55,265 nt of DNA, from positions 1-55,265 of the IMG/VR virus record IMGVR_UViG_3300042523_000511. One strand, written 5' to 3'. Positions 24,731 through 39,700 of this stretch are shown one piece after another. The DNA is from a virus. How positions within the stretch are numbered: position 1 is the stretch's first letter; each line of letters opens with the position of its first letter. A program made the position numbers and the translations under genes. Below the pieces are notes generated by a model. The model saw only the letters and a list, made by a program, of their open reading frames with translations. It did not search any database and was not told the DNA's origin.

Positions 24731-27700
24731 TGGCACGAGTACGCAGCGTAGATTTTCTTCCTGAAATTTTTCAGACCGATGCCAACAAGCAGTTCTTGGC
24801 AGCTACTCTTGATCAGTTGATTCAAGAGCCAAAATTTAAAAAGACTCAAGGCTACATTGGCCGCACAGTAGGTCCTGGTGTAAACCCCAATGACAAATAT
24901 GTGATTGAGCCTGACAAAACTCGCGCTGACTATCAGCTTGAGCCAGGTGTAATCAGTGTAGACCCTACAGATAACAGCAAGATTGTTGATGCTATTACCT
25001 ATCCTGGTATAACTGATTCTTTGGTATATCAAGGCAGTCCGTCAACACAACCCAGCCGATTATACACCAGTGACTATTACAGTCTTGATCCGTTTATCAA
25101 CTTTGATACATTTGTAAACTTTAGCCAATACTATTGGGTTCCAGACGGTCCCGATGTGGTCACTGTGCAATCACCAGGTGTGGCGCTGAGTCAAAATTTC
25201 TCTGTGAATAGAGAAAACGGAGTTTACACTTTTTCAGGTGTGACTGGAAATAATCCCACAATAAATTTAGTACGTGGTGGTAACTACACATTCCAAGTAG
25301 CACAAAACAACAAAGAAACTGTTAACTACAAAGTCACACGTACCAATGTTACCAGTTTCAACATTGACAACGAACCCAACGCACCTATTGTTTTAACTCG
25401 GGGCAACACATACACATTTAACTTGTTTGTGCAAGGTGATTTTCCGTTCTGGATCAAAACTGCTGCCACTACAGGCACAGGCGATGCCTACAACACAGGC
25501 GTGACACGCAATGGATCAACAGTTGGTACTGTGACATTTGTTGTGCCGCAAGATGCACCTGACACACTGTATTATTCTTGTCAAACTCAAAGTCTCATGC
25601 GTGGAACCATCAGCATCATTGATGCTGAACCTGGTGACGGTCCAGGATTTTGGATTCAAACTGCGCCAGGAGTCAACGGATTAGATCCCATAACTCCAAA
25701 CATAACTTCTAGATCCATTTACGGTGTTACTGACAACGGCATTGATCTTGGCACAATCAATTTTAATGTGCCACAAAAAACAGCACAAGATTTTTTCTAC
25801 TATCTTACCAGCATTGGTGCAGTTGATCTTGTTACTGATTTGTTTTTTGAAAATATTGATGGTGCCAGACTAGATCAATTCATAGCCACCTATGGCGGCA
25901 TTGATGGAATCACTGACCTCAACACACGAACTTTGGTATTTGCTAATAGTGCAGGCGATCCTGCTACTAATTATTACAGCGTATGGCGCATTAGTTATGT
26001 TACAGTTGGCGCCTACACCTATCTATCGCTAGGCAGTATTCTAAACATAGACAATTTAGAAAAATGGACCATACGATACGGTACTGAATATTCCAGCACA
26101 CAATGGTATAAAAATCAAGCAGGGTATATTGTTGAAATGCCAGTGCTTACAGCCAAGCTGGACACTTTGTATTACCAAGATGGCACTGATCCAGAAATAT
26201 TTGGGATAATCAGACTGATTGAACAAGACAACAGCGGCACAATTTATATTGAAGATATTTTAGGCAAAACCAATTATACCAGTCCAGATGGAATTACATT
26301 TACTAACGGACTAAAAGTTCAATTTTTAGGCAGTGTATCACCTTCTAGTTATGCTACTGGGTCAAATGCATTTATTTGCACAAACACCGCAGCGGGTATT
26401 AATCTTATTACCACTGAGTCTACACTAGGAATGGCAGTAGGCCAAGAGATTATTTTTTCTAGCACAGCATTTGGTGGAGTTAGCACTGGTGTTACTTACT
26501 ACGTGCAAACAGTGTTTAGTAGCAGCCAGTTCAAAGTGAGTGCAACTAAAAACGGTCCAGCAGTAACATTGACTTCTGCCAATGGCAGTATGGTTGCTAC
26601 TACCAGCCAGAATCCACAATACTATGTGAGTGGAGTGGGCACAGCAATTGAACTATTGCCTGTGACAAATTACATTACTCCTGAAGAGTATGCGGCTGCT
26701 GATGATATTGATTATCTCACAATCAATAGAGATAGCCCAGATCTAAATGCGTGGAGTCGTAGTAATCGTTGGTTCCATATTGATGTGCTTAACGCCACTG
26801 GTGCGTACAACGACACCCCGGTTGTGATAGACAATGACAAAAAAGGCAAGCGGCCAATCATACAGTTCCGCGGCGGTATTAGATTGTACAACATGGGTAC
26901 AGATGCCAAGCAACCAGTGAATGTGATTGACTTTACTGAAACTGATGCTTTTAGTAATATTGAAGGCAGCACTGGATATTCAGTAAACGATTATACATTT
27001 GTCAATGGCAGTCGTGTGATTTTTGCAGCTGACGAAGATCCAAATGTGCGCAGCAAAATTTATGTTGTAAATTTTGTCACTCCAGATACTGTGACACCAC
27101 TAATTGATCAACCAATTATAAATTTAGTAGAAGCAACAGACGGAGAAATATCAGTCGATCAAACTACCACATGTATCAGTGGATCACAGGTTGGTATTAC
27201 CTATTGGTATGATGGTGTGGAGTGGTTAGAGGCGCAACAAAAAACTTCAGTGCAACAAGCACCACTGTTTGATATATTTGATGCCGATGGCATAAGTTTG
27301 GCCAATACAGTTACATATCCTAGTTCAACATTCACAGGCACAAAGTTGTTTAGTTATGCTACTGGATCAGGCATCACAGATCCAATATTACAACTCACAC
27401 TCAAATATCTTTCATTGACCAACGTTGGTGATATTGTGTTTGATAACAATTTGTATTCAGACTCATTTGTGTATGTGCGTGATAATGTCAGCACCACAGC
27501 GCCAATCAGTTCTGGATTTGTCTATGAATATGCATCAAGAACTGTGTATGATAGACTGATTGGCTGGCAAACTGCTGCGGTTCCAACGCTAATGCGCCAG
27601 CAGTTTAAATTTGTCTACAATTTACAACCATTGCAATTGGATGTAGCAGTTCAAACAAACGTTGTGACCACAGTACCTAGTGTAAAAGTGTTTGTGGGAT

Positions 27701-30700
27701 CAATATTTCAGGATCCAGGCACATACACAATAAGCACTACTACCAATACCACAACTATCACATTTAGTACTGTGCATGTGGTAGGAGATGTGATTGAAGT
27801 CGAAGTGCTCAGTGATCAGATCAGTCAGGTGGCTTTTTATCAGGTTCCATTGAATCTCAATAACAATCCATTGAATGCCAACAGCCCGAGTTTTACATTG
27901 GGCACCTTGCGCACTCACTATAACAGTATCTGTCAAAATTTAACCACATTTAGTGGCTCAATCAATGGTGCCAATAACACTAGAGATCTTGGCAATATTA
28001 TACCTTATGGTCAAATAATTTTACAACAAAGCGCACCACTCACACTGGCTGGATATTTTATGAGATCTCAGCAGTACAATATTTTTGGTGCGCTAGAATA
28101 CAACAGCAGAGAATATCAAAAGTACAAAAATCAACTGTTAGAAGCAGTGACCAGACAGACCATACAGTATGAAACTGCGGCGCAAGTGCTTGATACTGTG
28201 ATTGCTGAAATTACGTTGGGTCGCACCTCAAGCAATCCATTCTACTGGAGCGACATGCTGCCAGCCAGCGCAGTGTTTACAACTACAACTTACGCAGTTA
28301 GTTACATCACTACGCAGGTGTTTGACACTGTGCAGTCGTACAATTACACATCTGCCAATTACCTTGGTATGAATGTGTATGTGAATGACGAAATTTTAAC
28401 TAGAGATTTAGAATATACCGTAGCCACAGATGGTCCACGAATTGAGATTTTAATTACTTTAGCCATTGGAGATGTTGTTACTGTTCAAGAATACAGCGCC
28501 ACTTATGGTACCTATGTTCCTAACACTCCTAGCAAAATGGGACTGTATCCTGCCTGGCGTCCAGCCGTTATCCCAGTCAAAACCAGTGCAGGCGAACAAC
28601 TGGTTATACTAGGCCACGACGGTAGTCAAACTCCTATCTTTGGCGACATCCGTGACGAAGTATTGTTGGAATTTGAAACTAGAATTTATAACAACATCAA
28701 ACTAGATGGCAATCCTGTACCTCTTGATGTTGCAGATGTAATACCTGGACAGTTTAGGGATACTGGGTACAGCTATAGTGAAATCAACACCATACTAGAA
28801 ACAAACTTGTTGACCTATGTGGGCTGGAACAAGCTGGATTACACTCTACAAAATTACAATGCTGGTAATCCGTTTACCTACAATTACAGTTCTTCGACCA
28901 ACAAACTCAACGGCGATACATTGTTAGGCGCCTGGCGCGGTATCAATCGTTTTTTCTACGACACTCAGCAGCCTGAATTGACTCCTTGGGAAATGCTTGG
29001 TTTTACTGTTCAACCAGATTGGTGGGAAATCACTTATGGTCCTGCACCGTACACATCTGACAACATGAACTTGTGGGACGACCTGGAACTGGGCCTTGTG
29101 AGAGATCCAGTAGGAGCTTACACCCTACCCGCTTATGCTAGACCCGGATTGACTTCTGTTCTACCAACTGGCACAGCCGGTGAGTTGTTAGCACCATTGG
29201 AGTCAGTGGTAGCTGGCTACAACACACAGTCATTCCAAAAGAGTTGGGCTCCTGGAGATGGCGGCCCTGTTGAAGCATCATGGTGGAACTCAAGTGATTA
29301 TCCATTTGCAGCCATGCGACTGCTGGCACTCACTCGTCCAGCAAAATTCTTTGCACTATTTGCTGATAGAGACTTATACAAATACAGCACAGAATTTGAT
29401 CAATATCTCTACAATGAACGATACAGATTAGATGCCAATGGAGTGCAAGTATATGGCGATGGCACCAGCAAAGCCAGTTACATCAACTGGATTGTGGATT
29501 ACAATCGCATCACAGGCACCGACAGCACTGTGGCATTAGAAAAAGACCTACAAAATTTAGATGTTCGACTGTGTTACAGAATGGCGTCATTCTCAGACAA
29601 ACAGTATTTGAAATTGTACACTGAAAAGTCCAGTCCAAAATCAACCAATGACAGTTTGCAAATTCCTCCAGAAAGTTATCAACTGCTGGTGTATAAAAAT
29701 CAACCATTTGACAGATTGATCTACAGTTCAGTCGTGATTCAAGTTGTAGATGGCGGCTGGGCAGTTTTTGGCTACAGCACTGCAAGACCATTTTTTAACA
29801 CATTGACCAGTATCCCAGTTGGGCAATTCCAAACATACAGTGTGGCCAGTAAAACTATCAAAGCCCCTGCCAATTACACAACCAACATCACTCAAATTCC
29901 TTACGGATTTGTGTTTACAACTGAATCAGCTGTGGCCAATTTCTTGTTGAGTTATGGAAAGTTTTTAGAATCACAAGGATTTGAATTTACCAATCAAATC
30001 AATGGCTATTTGATGACTTGGTCACAAATGGTATACGAATATATGTATTGGAGTCAACAAGGTTGGGGCACCGGCAGTTTGATCAACTTGAATCCATTGG
30101 CCACAGGACTTTCAGTTTTTAAAGAACAAGCAGTGGTAGATACTATTACATCACAAACTGCAGAACATGTTATCTTGGATCAGAATCGTAAAGATTTTCC
30201 TGTGCGCGATCTTAACATTGTGCGAGTTGACAATAACTTTACCATTCAGCCATTGAACAATCAAAGCCTGAGTTTTATTGACATGCGTTACACCAGCTTT
30301 GAAAGCATGATTGTGCTGGATAACGCCAGTTTGTTTGGAGATTTAATTTTTGAACCCGTAACAGGTGCTAGACAAAGCAGACTGTATCTATCTGGCACCA
30401 CTACTACAGAATGGGATGGTAGTGTAAACGCCCAAGGATTTATTCTAAATCAAAATAACATTCCTGCATGGACTGGATTAAAAACTTATGCCAAAGGTGA
30501 AATAGTAACATACAAGGGCGCATACTGGAGTGCAGCCACAATTGTTCAACCCAGCGCCAAGTTCAATTACAATGATTGGAATCAAAGTGATTACACATTT
30601 ATTGAACAGGGATTGTTGGCCAACCTTGCAAACAAAGCTGACCAACTCAGCAACAGCTATGACATCAACTCGGCTAACTTAATTGCTGACAATGACTTGT

Positions 30701-33700
30701 TGAGTTATGGATTGATTGGTTTTAGACCAAGACAATACATGGCAGCACTGAACCTTGATGACGTCAGTCAACTTAACATCTACAGAGAATTCCTTGGAAC
30801 CAAAGGAACTAAAAATAGCACTGACTTGTTTGGTCAAGCCAAATTTAATAAAGAAGTTGCTGATTACAAAGTTTACGAAAACTGGGCAATACAACGCGGA
30901 GTGTACGGTGCCAATGCCAACCGCAGTTTCTTTGACTTACGTTTGAATCGTGCATTGTTATCCAGCAATCCTAGCTTGGTGCAAGTTGTGGTACCAAACG
31001 AAGCAAGCACCGCTGATCAACAAATTTTTCTTAGCGATGTATGGAAAAACAGTTTTCCGTTGACCACTACTGCATTGTTGCCAACCACTACCACATTGCC
31101 AACAGATATAGCTTTGCCTAATGCTGGTTATGTCAACATCGATGACGCTGATATCACAGTGTTTGACTTAGATGATCCTACAAATCTCAATGCCAATATA
31201 GATTCTATCATAGTTGGCACAAGCATTTGGGTGGCTAAAGTAAACAGCTATGATTGGAACATTTATCGTGCTGAATCTGTGCCAGGCACTATTCAGCACG
31301 TTTGCGATAATTTGAACGGAACCAGCAGAGTTATATTCAGTGGACAACATGGATTGAGCACTGGCGATCGACTGATCATAAGATTTTTTGACACCGAAGT
31401 CAATGGTGTTTACACAGTGTTGAGTGTTCCAAATTTAACCACAGTAAACATTGCATTAGATCTTGCAGGTGATCGCACAGTGGTCAACGGCACAGGCATT
31501 GGATTTACACTAAAAACCATGCGTGTGGATCAGGCCAGTGATATATTAGATTTACCTTATGCTCAGCAAATTTTACCTGGGGCAAAAGTTTGGGTAGATG
31601 ATAACGGGCAAGGCTTGTGGGAAGTATTAGAAAAACAAAATCCATTCACTGATCGAACAGTACTGGCTCCTGTATTATTAGATGCCACAGAACAATACGG
31701 AGCATCTGTAGCACAAGCCACAAATCGAGCAGCATTGTTTGTTGGTAGTCCACGTTATGGATTTGGGACAGGTACTGCGACAGGCGGCATCTATCTGTAT
31801 GTTAAAAATTACAGCGATCAGTACGTGCCAATCAGTCCTATTAGCAATCAAGACACTGTGCTCACATTAAACACCACAGGGCTACGTGGATATGGCAATG
31901 CAGTAGATGCTGGCAATCAAACATGGGCCATAGGCGGCGCAAGTGCCAGTTTAGGTCCAGCTCCGGCTGGATCACCAGCCAACAACGGATACGCTGTGGT
32001 GTTGTGGCGCGATCCTGCTGCTGGTATAGTTAACAGCAGTCCTTGGATACAATCACAGTTGTTGACCTTACCAGGCACAACTACTACCACAACACCGGGT
32101 GCTGGAGAATTTGGCTACAGCGTGGCCATGAGTCTTGACGAACGGTGGTTGTATGTGGGTGCTCCTGGGTTAAACACAGTGTATGCATATGGCCAAGTAC
32201 AATGGCAAAATCAATTTTTGCAATACAAAGCCAATGGAACCAGCAATACTGCTGACATCAGCAATAACATACAAATTAACAATGCCAACCAGATTGTTGT
32301 AACCAAAAACAATGCAGTGCTGGTACTCTCAACAGATTACACAGTTGATGCTGGATTTACCACAGTAACATTTACATCAACTCCGGCAGCCGATGACATT
32401 ATCAATATTTCGCGACTGTATTTCAAAGCATTTACCGCCAGTGGTGCCACATATTCGTTGTCGCCATACTTGTTTACGTTAACTGACATTTACTCATTCT
32501 CGGTCACAGTTGATGGGGTGTTACAACGTCCAAATATTGACTACACTTACTCTGCCGGTACTTTGACATTTTATAATATTCCCAGTGGTGGCGCAGCAAT
32601 TGGAGTAACATCTCAATACTATTATGAGCTTGCTGGAACACTTACACCAACTGTGGCAGTTGCTGCTGGTGCAAGATTTGGTGCCAGCGTTCAGTGCAGT
32701 ACTGATGGTCGACAAGTTATAATTGGATGCTCTAGTGCCACAGTTGATGGCTTGCTTGAAGCAGGTTCAGTATATGTGTTTGATAGAAACGTACAAAAAT
32801 TCATTCGCCAAGATGACAGCTCTAACACTTATACTGTGTTAGGAACAGTGTCAGCTCCGGTTAGTGTGTTAGTCAACAATGCATTCTTAACCAATCAAAC
32901 AGACAGTATTGTTGGCGCCGACGACACATTCTCGGTGTCGGGCAATAACATTACCATTAACAAAGATTTGTTTGTGGGAGATGTAATTGAAATTGAAATC
33001 AATCAGTTTGTTCAACAGCAATTGATCACAGAAAATGTTGTGGCTGAATACACAAACTATGGTCAAAGTTTAGACTTATGCCCATACAACTGTAGTTTGT
33101 ATGTGGGTGCTCCACAAGATTCCAGCGTGGTTTGGAAAGGTGGCGTAGTTGAACGCAGTGTAAATCAATCACGAAGTTATGGCACAATTACTTCTACTAT
33201 TGCCAACCCTAGTTTGACTGCTGGCCAAACTTTGCGAGTAAACAACATGGACATTGCTGTACCAGCCAGTCCAAACAACAATATAGCAGGTCTTGCTGCT
33301 GCCATCAATGGTGGCGAAGCAGGTACCAATACAGGTGCTCCTAATGCTACAGCAGTAGTTTCTACAGATGGCTATTTGACTATTTTTGTAACCAACACTG
33401 ATGCTGCGCTTGAAGGTAACAAATTGCAAGTGGCACCTGGGTCTGTTGGTACAGTATTTTCTGCACTTGGGTTTAAAACTTTTGTCTATACACAAACTAT
33501 TGAAAGCCCACGGCCAGTAGAGTTTGGTCAATTTGGTTACTCAGTGGCCATAAACGATACTGCATTAAATCTAGTGGTTGGATCACCCAAAGGCAGTTTG
33601 TATTTGCCAATGGTGTTTGATTACAACACCACAACACAAGAAGCAGGCACCACATTTGATGGCAACTCTACCACATTCTTTAGCCCTGTTGTACAATCTG

Positions 33701-36700
33701 GCGTGGTCTACACATATGACTATTTGCCTAGCAACAGTCTCAGTGTAGCCAACCCAGGCAAGTTTATATTTGGTCAACAAGTGGAAACTGATTCAGTGAC
33801 TTATTTGGACCAATTTGGTTATGCAGTGAGTTATAACTCTGGAGTGCTGGTTGCAACAGCGCCAGGTGAAGATTTTGAAGATAGCACATTCAGCGAATAC
33901 GGTGCTGCCTACTTGTTTGAAAATCCCACAAGACGTCTTGCATGGGAACCAATTGCCATTCAGCAGCCAGTGGTTGATATCAAGTTATTAACCAGTGTGT
34001 ACATGTATGACAGAATCTCTTCTGCCAAGAGTCAATTCTTTGACTTCTTTGACCCACTGCAAGGAAAAGTATTAGGTGCTGCTCAAGAAAATATTGATTT
34101 TATCAGTGCTGTTGATCCTGCATCTTATAATGTTGGTCCAATTAACAACCGCGGCAACACCTGGAATGTCACAAATCTTGGTGAAGTTTGGTGGGATATC
34201 AGTACTGTGAGATTTATTAACCCTAACCAAGACAATCCAACTTACGCCAGTCGTCGATGGGGGCAAGTGTTCCCAGGTAGCAGTGTTGATGTGTATCAAT
34301 GGATTTCTAGTACAGTACCACCTGCAAATTACACTGGAGTTGGTGTTCCATACAGCACTACCAGCTATGTGGTAAGCACTCGGTTGAATCAATCTGGAAC
34401 ATTTGTAACTGAATATTACTTTTGGGTACGTGGCATAACTGAAACTGCATCACAGTCGGGTAAAACTCTTAGTGTGGCCACAGTGGCATCTTACATTCAA
34501 GAGCCCAAAGCCAGTGGTATTAGTTATATTGCACCAATCAATTCTAGTACCATTGCAATATACAATGGCCTTGATTACATTGTAGCGTTTGACACTATTC
34601 TCAGTATTGAGTTTGATCAAACATTAACTGATGCAAATGTGCATACCGAGTATGAGTTGATTGCGCAAGGTGAAGAAGATGCATTCTTAACTGATAACTT
34701 GTATCGCAAACTACAAGACAGTTTTTGTGGAGTAGACACAGCTGGTAACAAAGTACCTGATCCAAATTTAAATTATGCTCAACAATATGGTGTGCAATTC
34801 CGTCCGCGTCAAAGTATGTTTGTGGATCGCTTCTTGGCACTAAAAAATTATATCCAACGTGCAAACGATGTGTTTTCTTTGTATCCTATAACAGAAAGCA
34901 GAAGTTTTGTTTTGCTTAATAGTGCAGAGCCAGAACCCACTTTGGCCAGTGGTGAGTGGGATTTGCGTGTGGCTAACTTGGAAATTTTGGGATTTCAAAA
35001 TATCTATGCTGTACCATTAGGTTACAAATACCTTGTGGTCACTAACAGTTTGAATCGTGGCTTATGGACGATCAATGAAGTGCAAGCCACTATTACTGAT
35101 CCGTCAGTAAGAGAGTTGGTGTTGAGTCGAGTGCAAAATTATGACACACGTCAATACTGGAGTTATGTAAACTGGTATAAACCAGGATACAATTCTAGTT
35201 CAACTGTTGTGGCAGAAGTTCCAAACTATGCCACACTAGCTACTCTTAGTGTGCCTATTGGATCTAGCGTTAAAGTAACTGCTAATGCACAAGGTAAATT
35301 TGAAATTTACCTGCGCACTGACACTGGGTGGGATCGCGTAGCACTTGAGGATGGTACTATTGAAATTTCTGCTGAAATTTATAACTATGCCTTGGGCAGA
35401 TTTGGATTTGATGTTGAAGTGTTTGATGCACAGTACTACGATCAAGAACCAATAATTGAAACTCGTAAAATTATTCAAGCCATTAATGAAGAATTGTTTG
35501 TTGACGAGCTAAAAATTGAACGTAATAAATCTCTTACGTTGATGTTTAACTTTATTCTGAGTGAACTGCTGGCACCGGAATGGTTGATCAAAACCAGTTT
35601 GATTGATGTACAGCACAAAGTTAGAGATCTAGTACCATATCAAAATTACATTCGCGACAACCAAGACTTTGTGAGTGAGTACCTTCAAGAAGTCAAGCCG
35701 TATCATGTGCAAGTTCGAGCATTCAACTTGACTTATGATGGCGCTGATGACTATATGGGTAGTTTGACTGACTTTGATGTTCCAGCCTATTACAACACAG
35801 ATTTAACCATACCACAATATGTAAGTCCAATTCTATTGCCTTACCAACATGCTACAGCTCAGGCGTTTAACACGCTTAGTGATACTGCACCTAACAGCAC
35901 ACTCTGGGCAGATTGGCCATACAGTCAATGGTTTGGCAATTATTTGCTACAAGTAGCATCAATTACTGTAACTGATCAAGGTACAGGATACACTATTGCA
36001 CCGACCGTGGCAATTGTGCCTGCTGATGGAGACACTGGATCGGGTGCAGAGGCTGTTGCAGTGCTTAATTCTTTAGGCAATGTAGTATCTATAACAGTAA
36101 CTAATCCAGGTTCAGGATATCGATCAACTCCAACTGTGGTATTCAGTGGTGGCAATGGCACAAGCGCCACTGCTTATCCTGTGATGTCTGGCTTGGGAAA
36201 TGCCACCAATCAGGCAACCGGCAACTCAGAATTTTACAATTTAGTTCGTAATTTTAAAACAGTTATCAAATATGACCGGTATCAATATCAAACATCTATA
36301 TTGACTTGGAGTTCTGACGGCACATATGAAAACGGCACATTGGTTAGATATGATAACCGAGTATGGCAAGCTGACAGCACTGATGGCAGTACCGCAGTGG
36401 TCGGTCCAGAATTCAATCTTGAAGATTGGATTCTAGTAGATGCAGCCACTCTCAGTGGTGTAAATCGTACCATGGGCTTTTATGTTCCAGGTGTAAACGA
36501 ACTTGGCTTAGATTTGCAGTTATTGGTTGATGGCACCAGCTATCCCGGAGTACAAGTGTGGGGCGATTATTTCTTGGGCAGTGCGCCGGCAAGTCCTACT
36601 TTGGTATGTACCGCTACTGATGCAACAACTAACGAAATTACATGTGTTCAAACAGTGCGATTGTCACTCAATGATCCAATTAGATTTTACGGTACAGTGT

Positions 36701-39700
36701 TTGGAGGAATTGTAGCAGGCACAGTTTACTATGTCAACAGTATTGTTGATTCCACACATTTTACAGTTGCTCTGTCTCCAGATGGATTAACAGTTAGTTT
36801 GACCACTGCTACTGGTACTATGGTTGCAGATGTGCCAGAACCCTTAGATGCTACCTATGCCAGCAGTTTCACTGATCAATATCTTGGCCTGCGCCCAACA
36901 GATATCAATGTTGACGGCGGCGAGTTTATTGGTTCTTACGAAGGACATGCTCCAGAAGAGTTGGTTAACGGATCTGAGTATGACACACTAGATTTCCGTG
37001 TGTATACTCGTCCAGGTGCAGACTGGCTTAATCGCGGACATGGATTTTCAATTGGATCTTACAATTATGTCTATCAAGATTCTGCATTGAGATGGGATGA
37101 CCTGGTGCAAAATCCTGTAAACATAGAAGTATCCAATGTTACTACAGATAGTGATCTCTCACCAGATGTAGACTATGTTGTGGACTGGGAAAATCAAACT
37201 ATCTCAGCTATCACAGGTGGTGGCATTGCTACAGGTGATGTGATCAATATTGCTGCTTACGAAATGGGTGGCGGCAATCAATTGTTCCGTGGCAACTATA
37301 GCGGGTCAAATGTTAATGATTCTGTTGTGATTCCTGTAAAGGCAGACGAAATTTACGAACTGGTATTGTTTGTAAATGGCGAAAATGTGTCAGGGGCTAC
37401 TTGGACTCCATACGCTAATAGCACACCATGGACTTACGAAAATTCGTATGCAGCACAAACTGTTGTTGAAGACAATAACTTGTACTACCGAGCGTTACAA
37501 GTAGTTCCGCCAGGAATTTTGATAGATGATCCACTGTACTGGGTAGCATTTGTTCCAGCAACAAAATCTATAGTAACATTTCCATACCCAATAGCCAGTG
37601 TAAAATATGCAACCACAGAAGCTTTGCCTGCTCCGTATGGCTATGTGTACAACAATGGAGTAAACGGAGTTGGCGCAACCTTAACAAACGCCAACATTTA
37701 CGATTACTATTCTGTATTGACTATTGACGGTGTTACTCCATCAGTAGGAGATCGTATACTTGTTAAAAATGAAGTTGGCGCATATACCAATGATACTACT
37801 CAGAGTGCAACATTTAATGGAATATACACTGTTACTAGAGTTGGCAATAGTTTTGTTTCTTGGATATTGACTAGAGCAACAGATTTTGTAAACCCTCAGG
37901 ACATTCCTAGTGCAGTCACTTTGGTTACATCAGGATCAACCAATGCCGATACAAGATGGGTGTGTGCATCAAATCCATCTATTTCTGTTGGAACTACAGA
38001 GATCAATTGGATTCCTTTTATAGGTAGTGCATCGCCATATGGTGCAGGAGATGGTATTTCTATTACTGCAATGGGCATTGAAGATCCGCAATACAGTTGG
38101 AGCACAGCAACCACACAATATCGCACAGTTACACTGTCTGACACGTTGACCAACAGCATCAATCTTGAAAATAGCATGCAAGGTACCAATGTAGCCAATC
38201 TTGTGGTCACGTTGAATGGCAAACGTTTGCAACCGCCCGAAGGTATTGAATGGACTGGCGATGGCACCAGTAGCAGTTTTGGACTGCCACAACGCGGCGG
38301 CGGCTATCCACAATCTGAAATTAATGCATACACTGACATTCAAGTATGGTTAGATAATGTATTACAGGTGCAAAACTATGGTTCAGTTGTTGGAGACTAT
38401 TACGTGACCAACTACGATGGTAGCAATACTCCAGGTCGCCAGGTCATATTTTTTACACCACCTGCAGATGGGGCACAAATTTTAATATCAGTCAGCACCA
38501 TTGCACAATATTCAGTGGCCACCGGAACAACAAACAGATTGTTAATTACGCCATTGATGAATCAAGGTGATCATCTTGCTATTACCAGTTGGAATGATAC
38601 ATCACAACAAGACATATTGACTTTGGTGTTTGTTGGCCCAGTCACTACAGGACTAACACTGGTTGAACCATACGATAGCACTGGATATAGTTTTCCTGAT
38701 GCATCCCCTGTGAATGATACTCCAGGAAGTTATGATTTCAGCCTTGGTGTAGCCATTCCAGACAACGACTTTAATCTTGGCCGAGAAGGGTTACTTGCTG
38801 ATAGACTGTGGGTCACACTTGATGGCAACAGACTGTATGCTGGTGTAGATTATGCTGTTCAAGGACAATATTTAATCTTAGGCTCAGGAGTTATTGGATC
38901 TGCACAGGTATTGGCAGTAACAGAATTTACTCAAAGTATTGTGCCAGATGCCATGGCATTTAGATTGTTCCAAGACATGCGTGGAGTTCAAACTACATTC
39001 CGCATTACGGCTTCAACAACTACCACTGTGACGCAAACAGTTTCTGCCACTGCTGACACAATCTACGTCACTGATGCTGCGGCACTTAGCGAACCCAATT
39101 TGAGTGCTGGTATTTTTGGTGTGGCCACAATTAATGGTGAACGTATCTTGTATCGTGAACGAAATCTTGCTGCAAATTCAATCAGTGGATTACAACGTGG
39201 TACTGCTGGTACTGCCGCAGCCACACACGCTGTGGGTGCTGAAGTGTATGACATGGGCATTGGTAATAGACAACCACAAGAAGATCAAAACTACATTGTG
39301 AGTGATACCAGTACAGGTGACGGGTCTACCACAATATTCTATGCGCCAACTATTGAATTTGATTTAGGCGACAGCTCTTTTGAGATTGATAGTATTGAAG
39401 TGTACGTTGGTGGTAATCGTGCTAGAAATGGCTACTATGCTGGACAGTTTGTGATTGGGCAAACGTATACAATTGCCAGCATTGGAAACACCAACTGGTA
39501 TGCTATTGGGTTACCAAGCGATGTTTTCCCAGCGCCCGGTGTAGTGTTTACAGCCACAGGTGCCGGCACAGGCACAGGTGTAGCAGGCAATAGTTTGGCA
39601 AGTAATTATTACAAAGAAAGTGACTATGATCCACTAGCGATACAGTTCCTTACAGCCAGTGATTTGCCAGCGCCGGGTGCAGGTGTTGATGTGGTTATTT

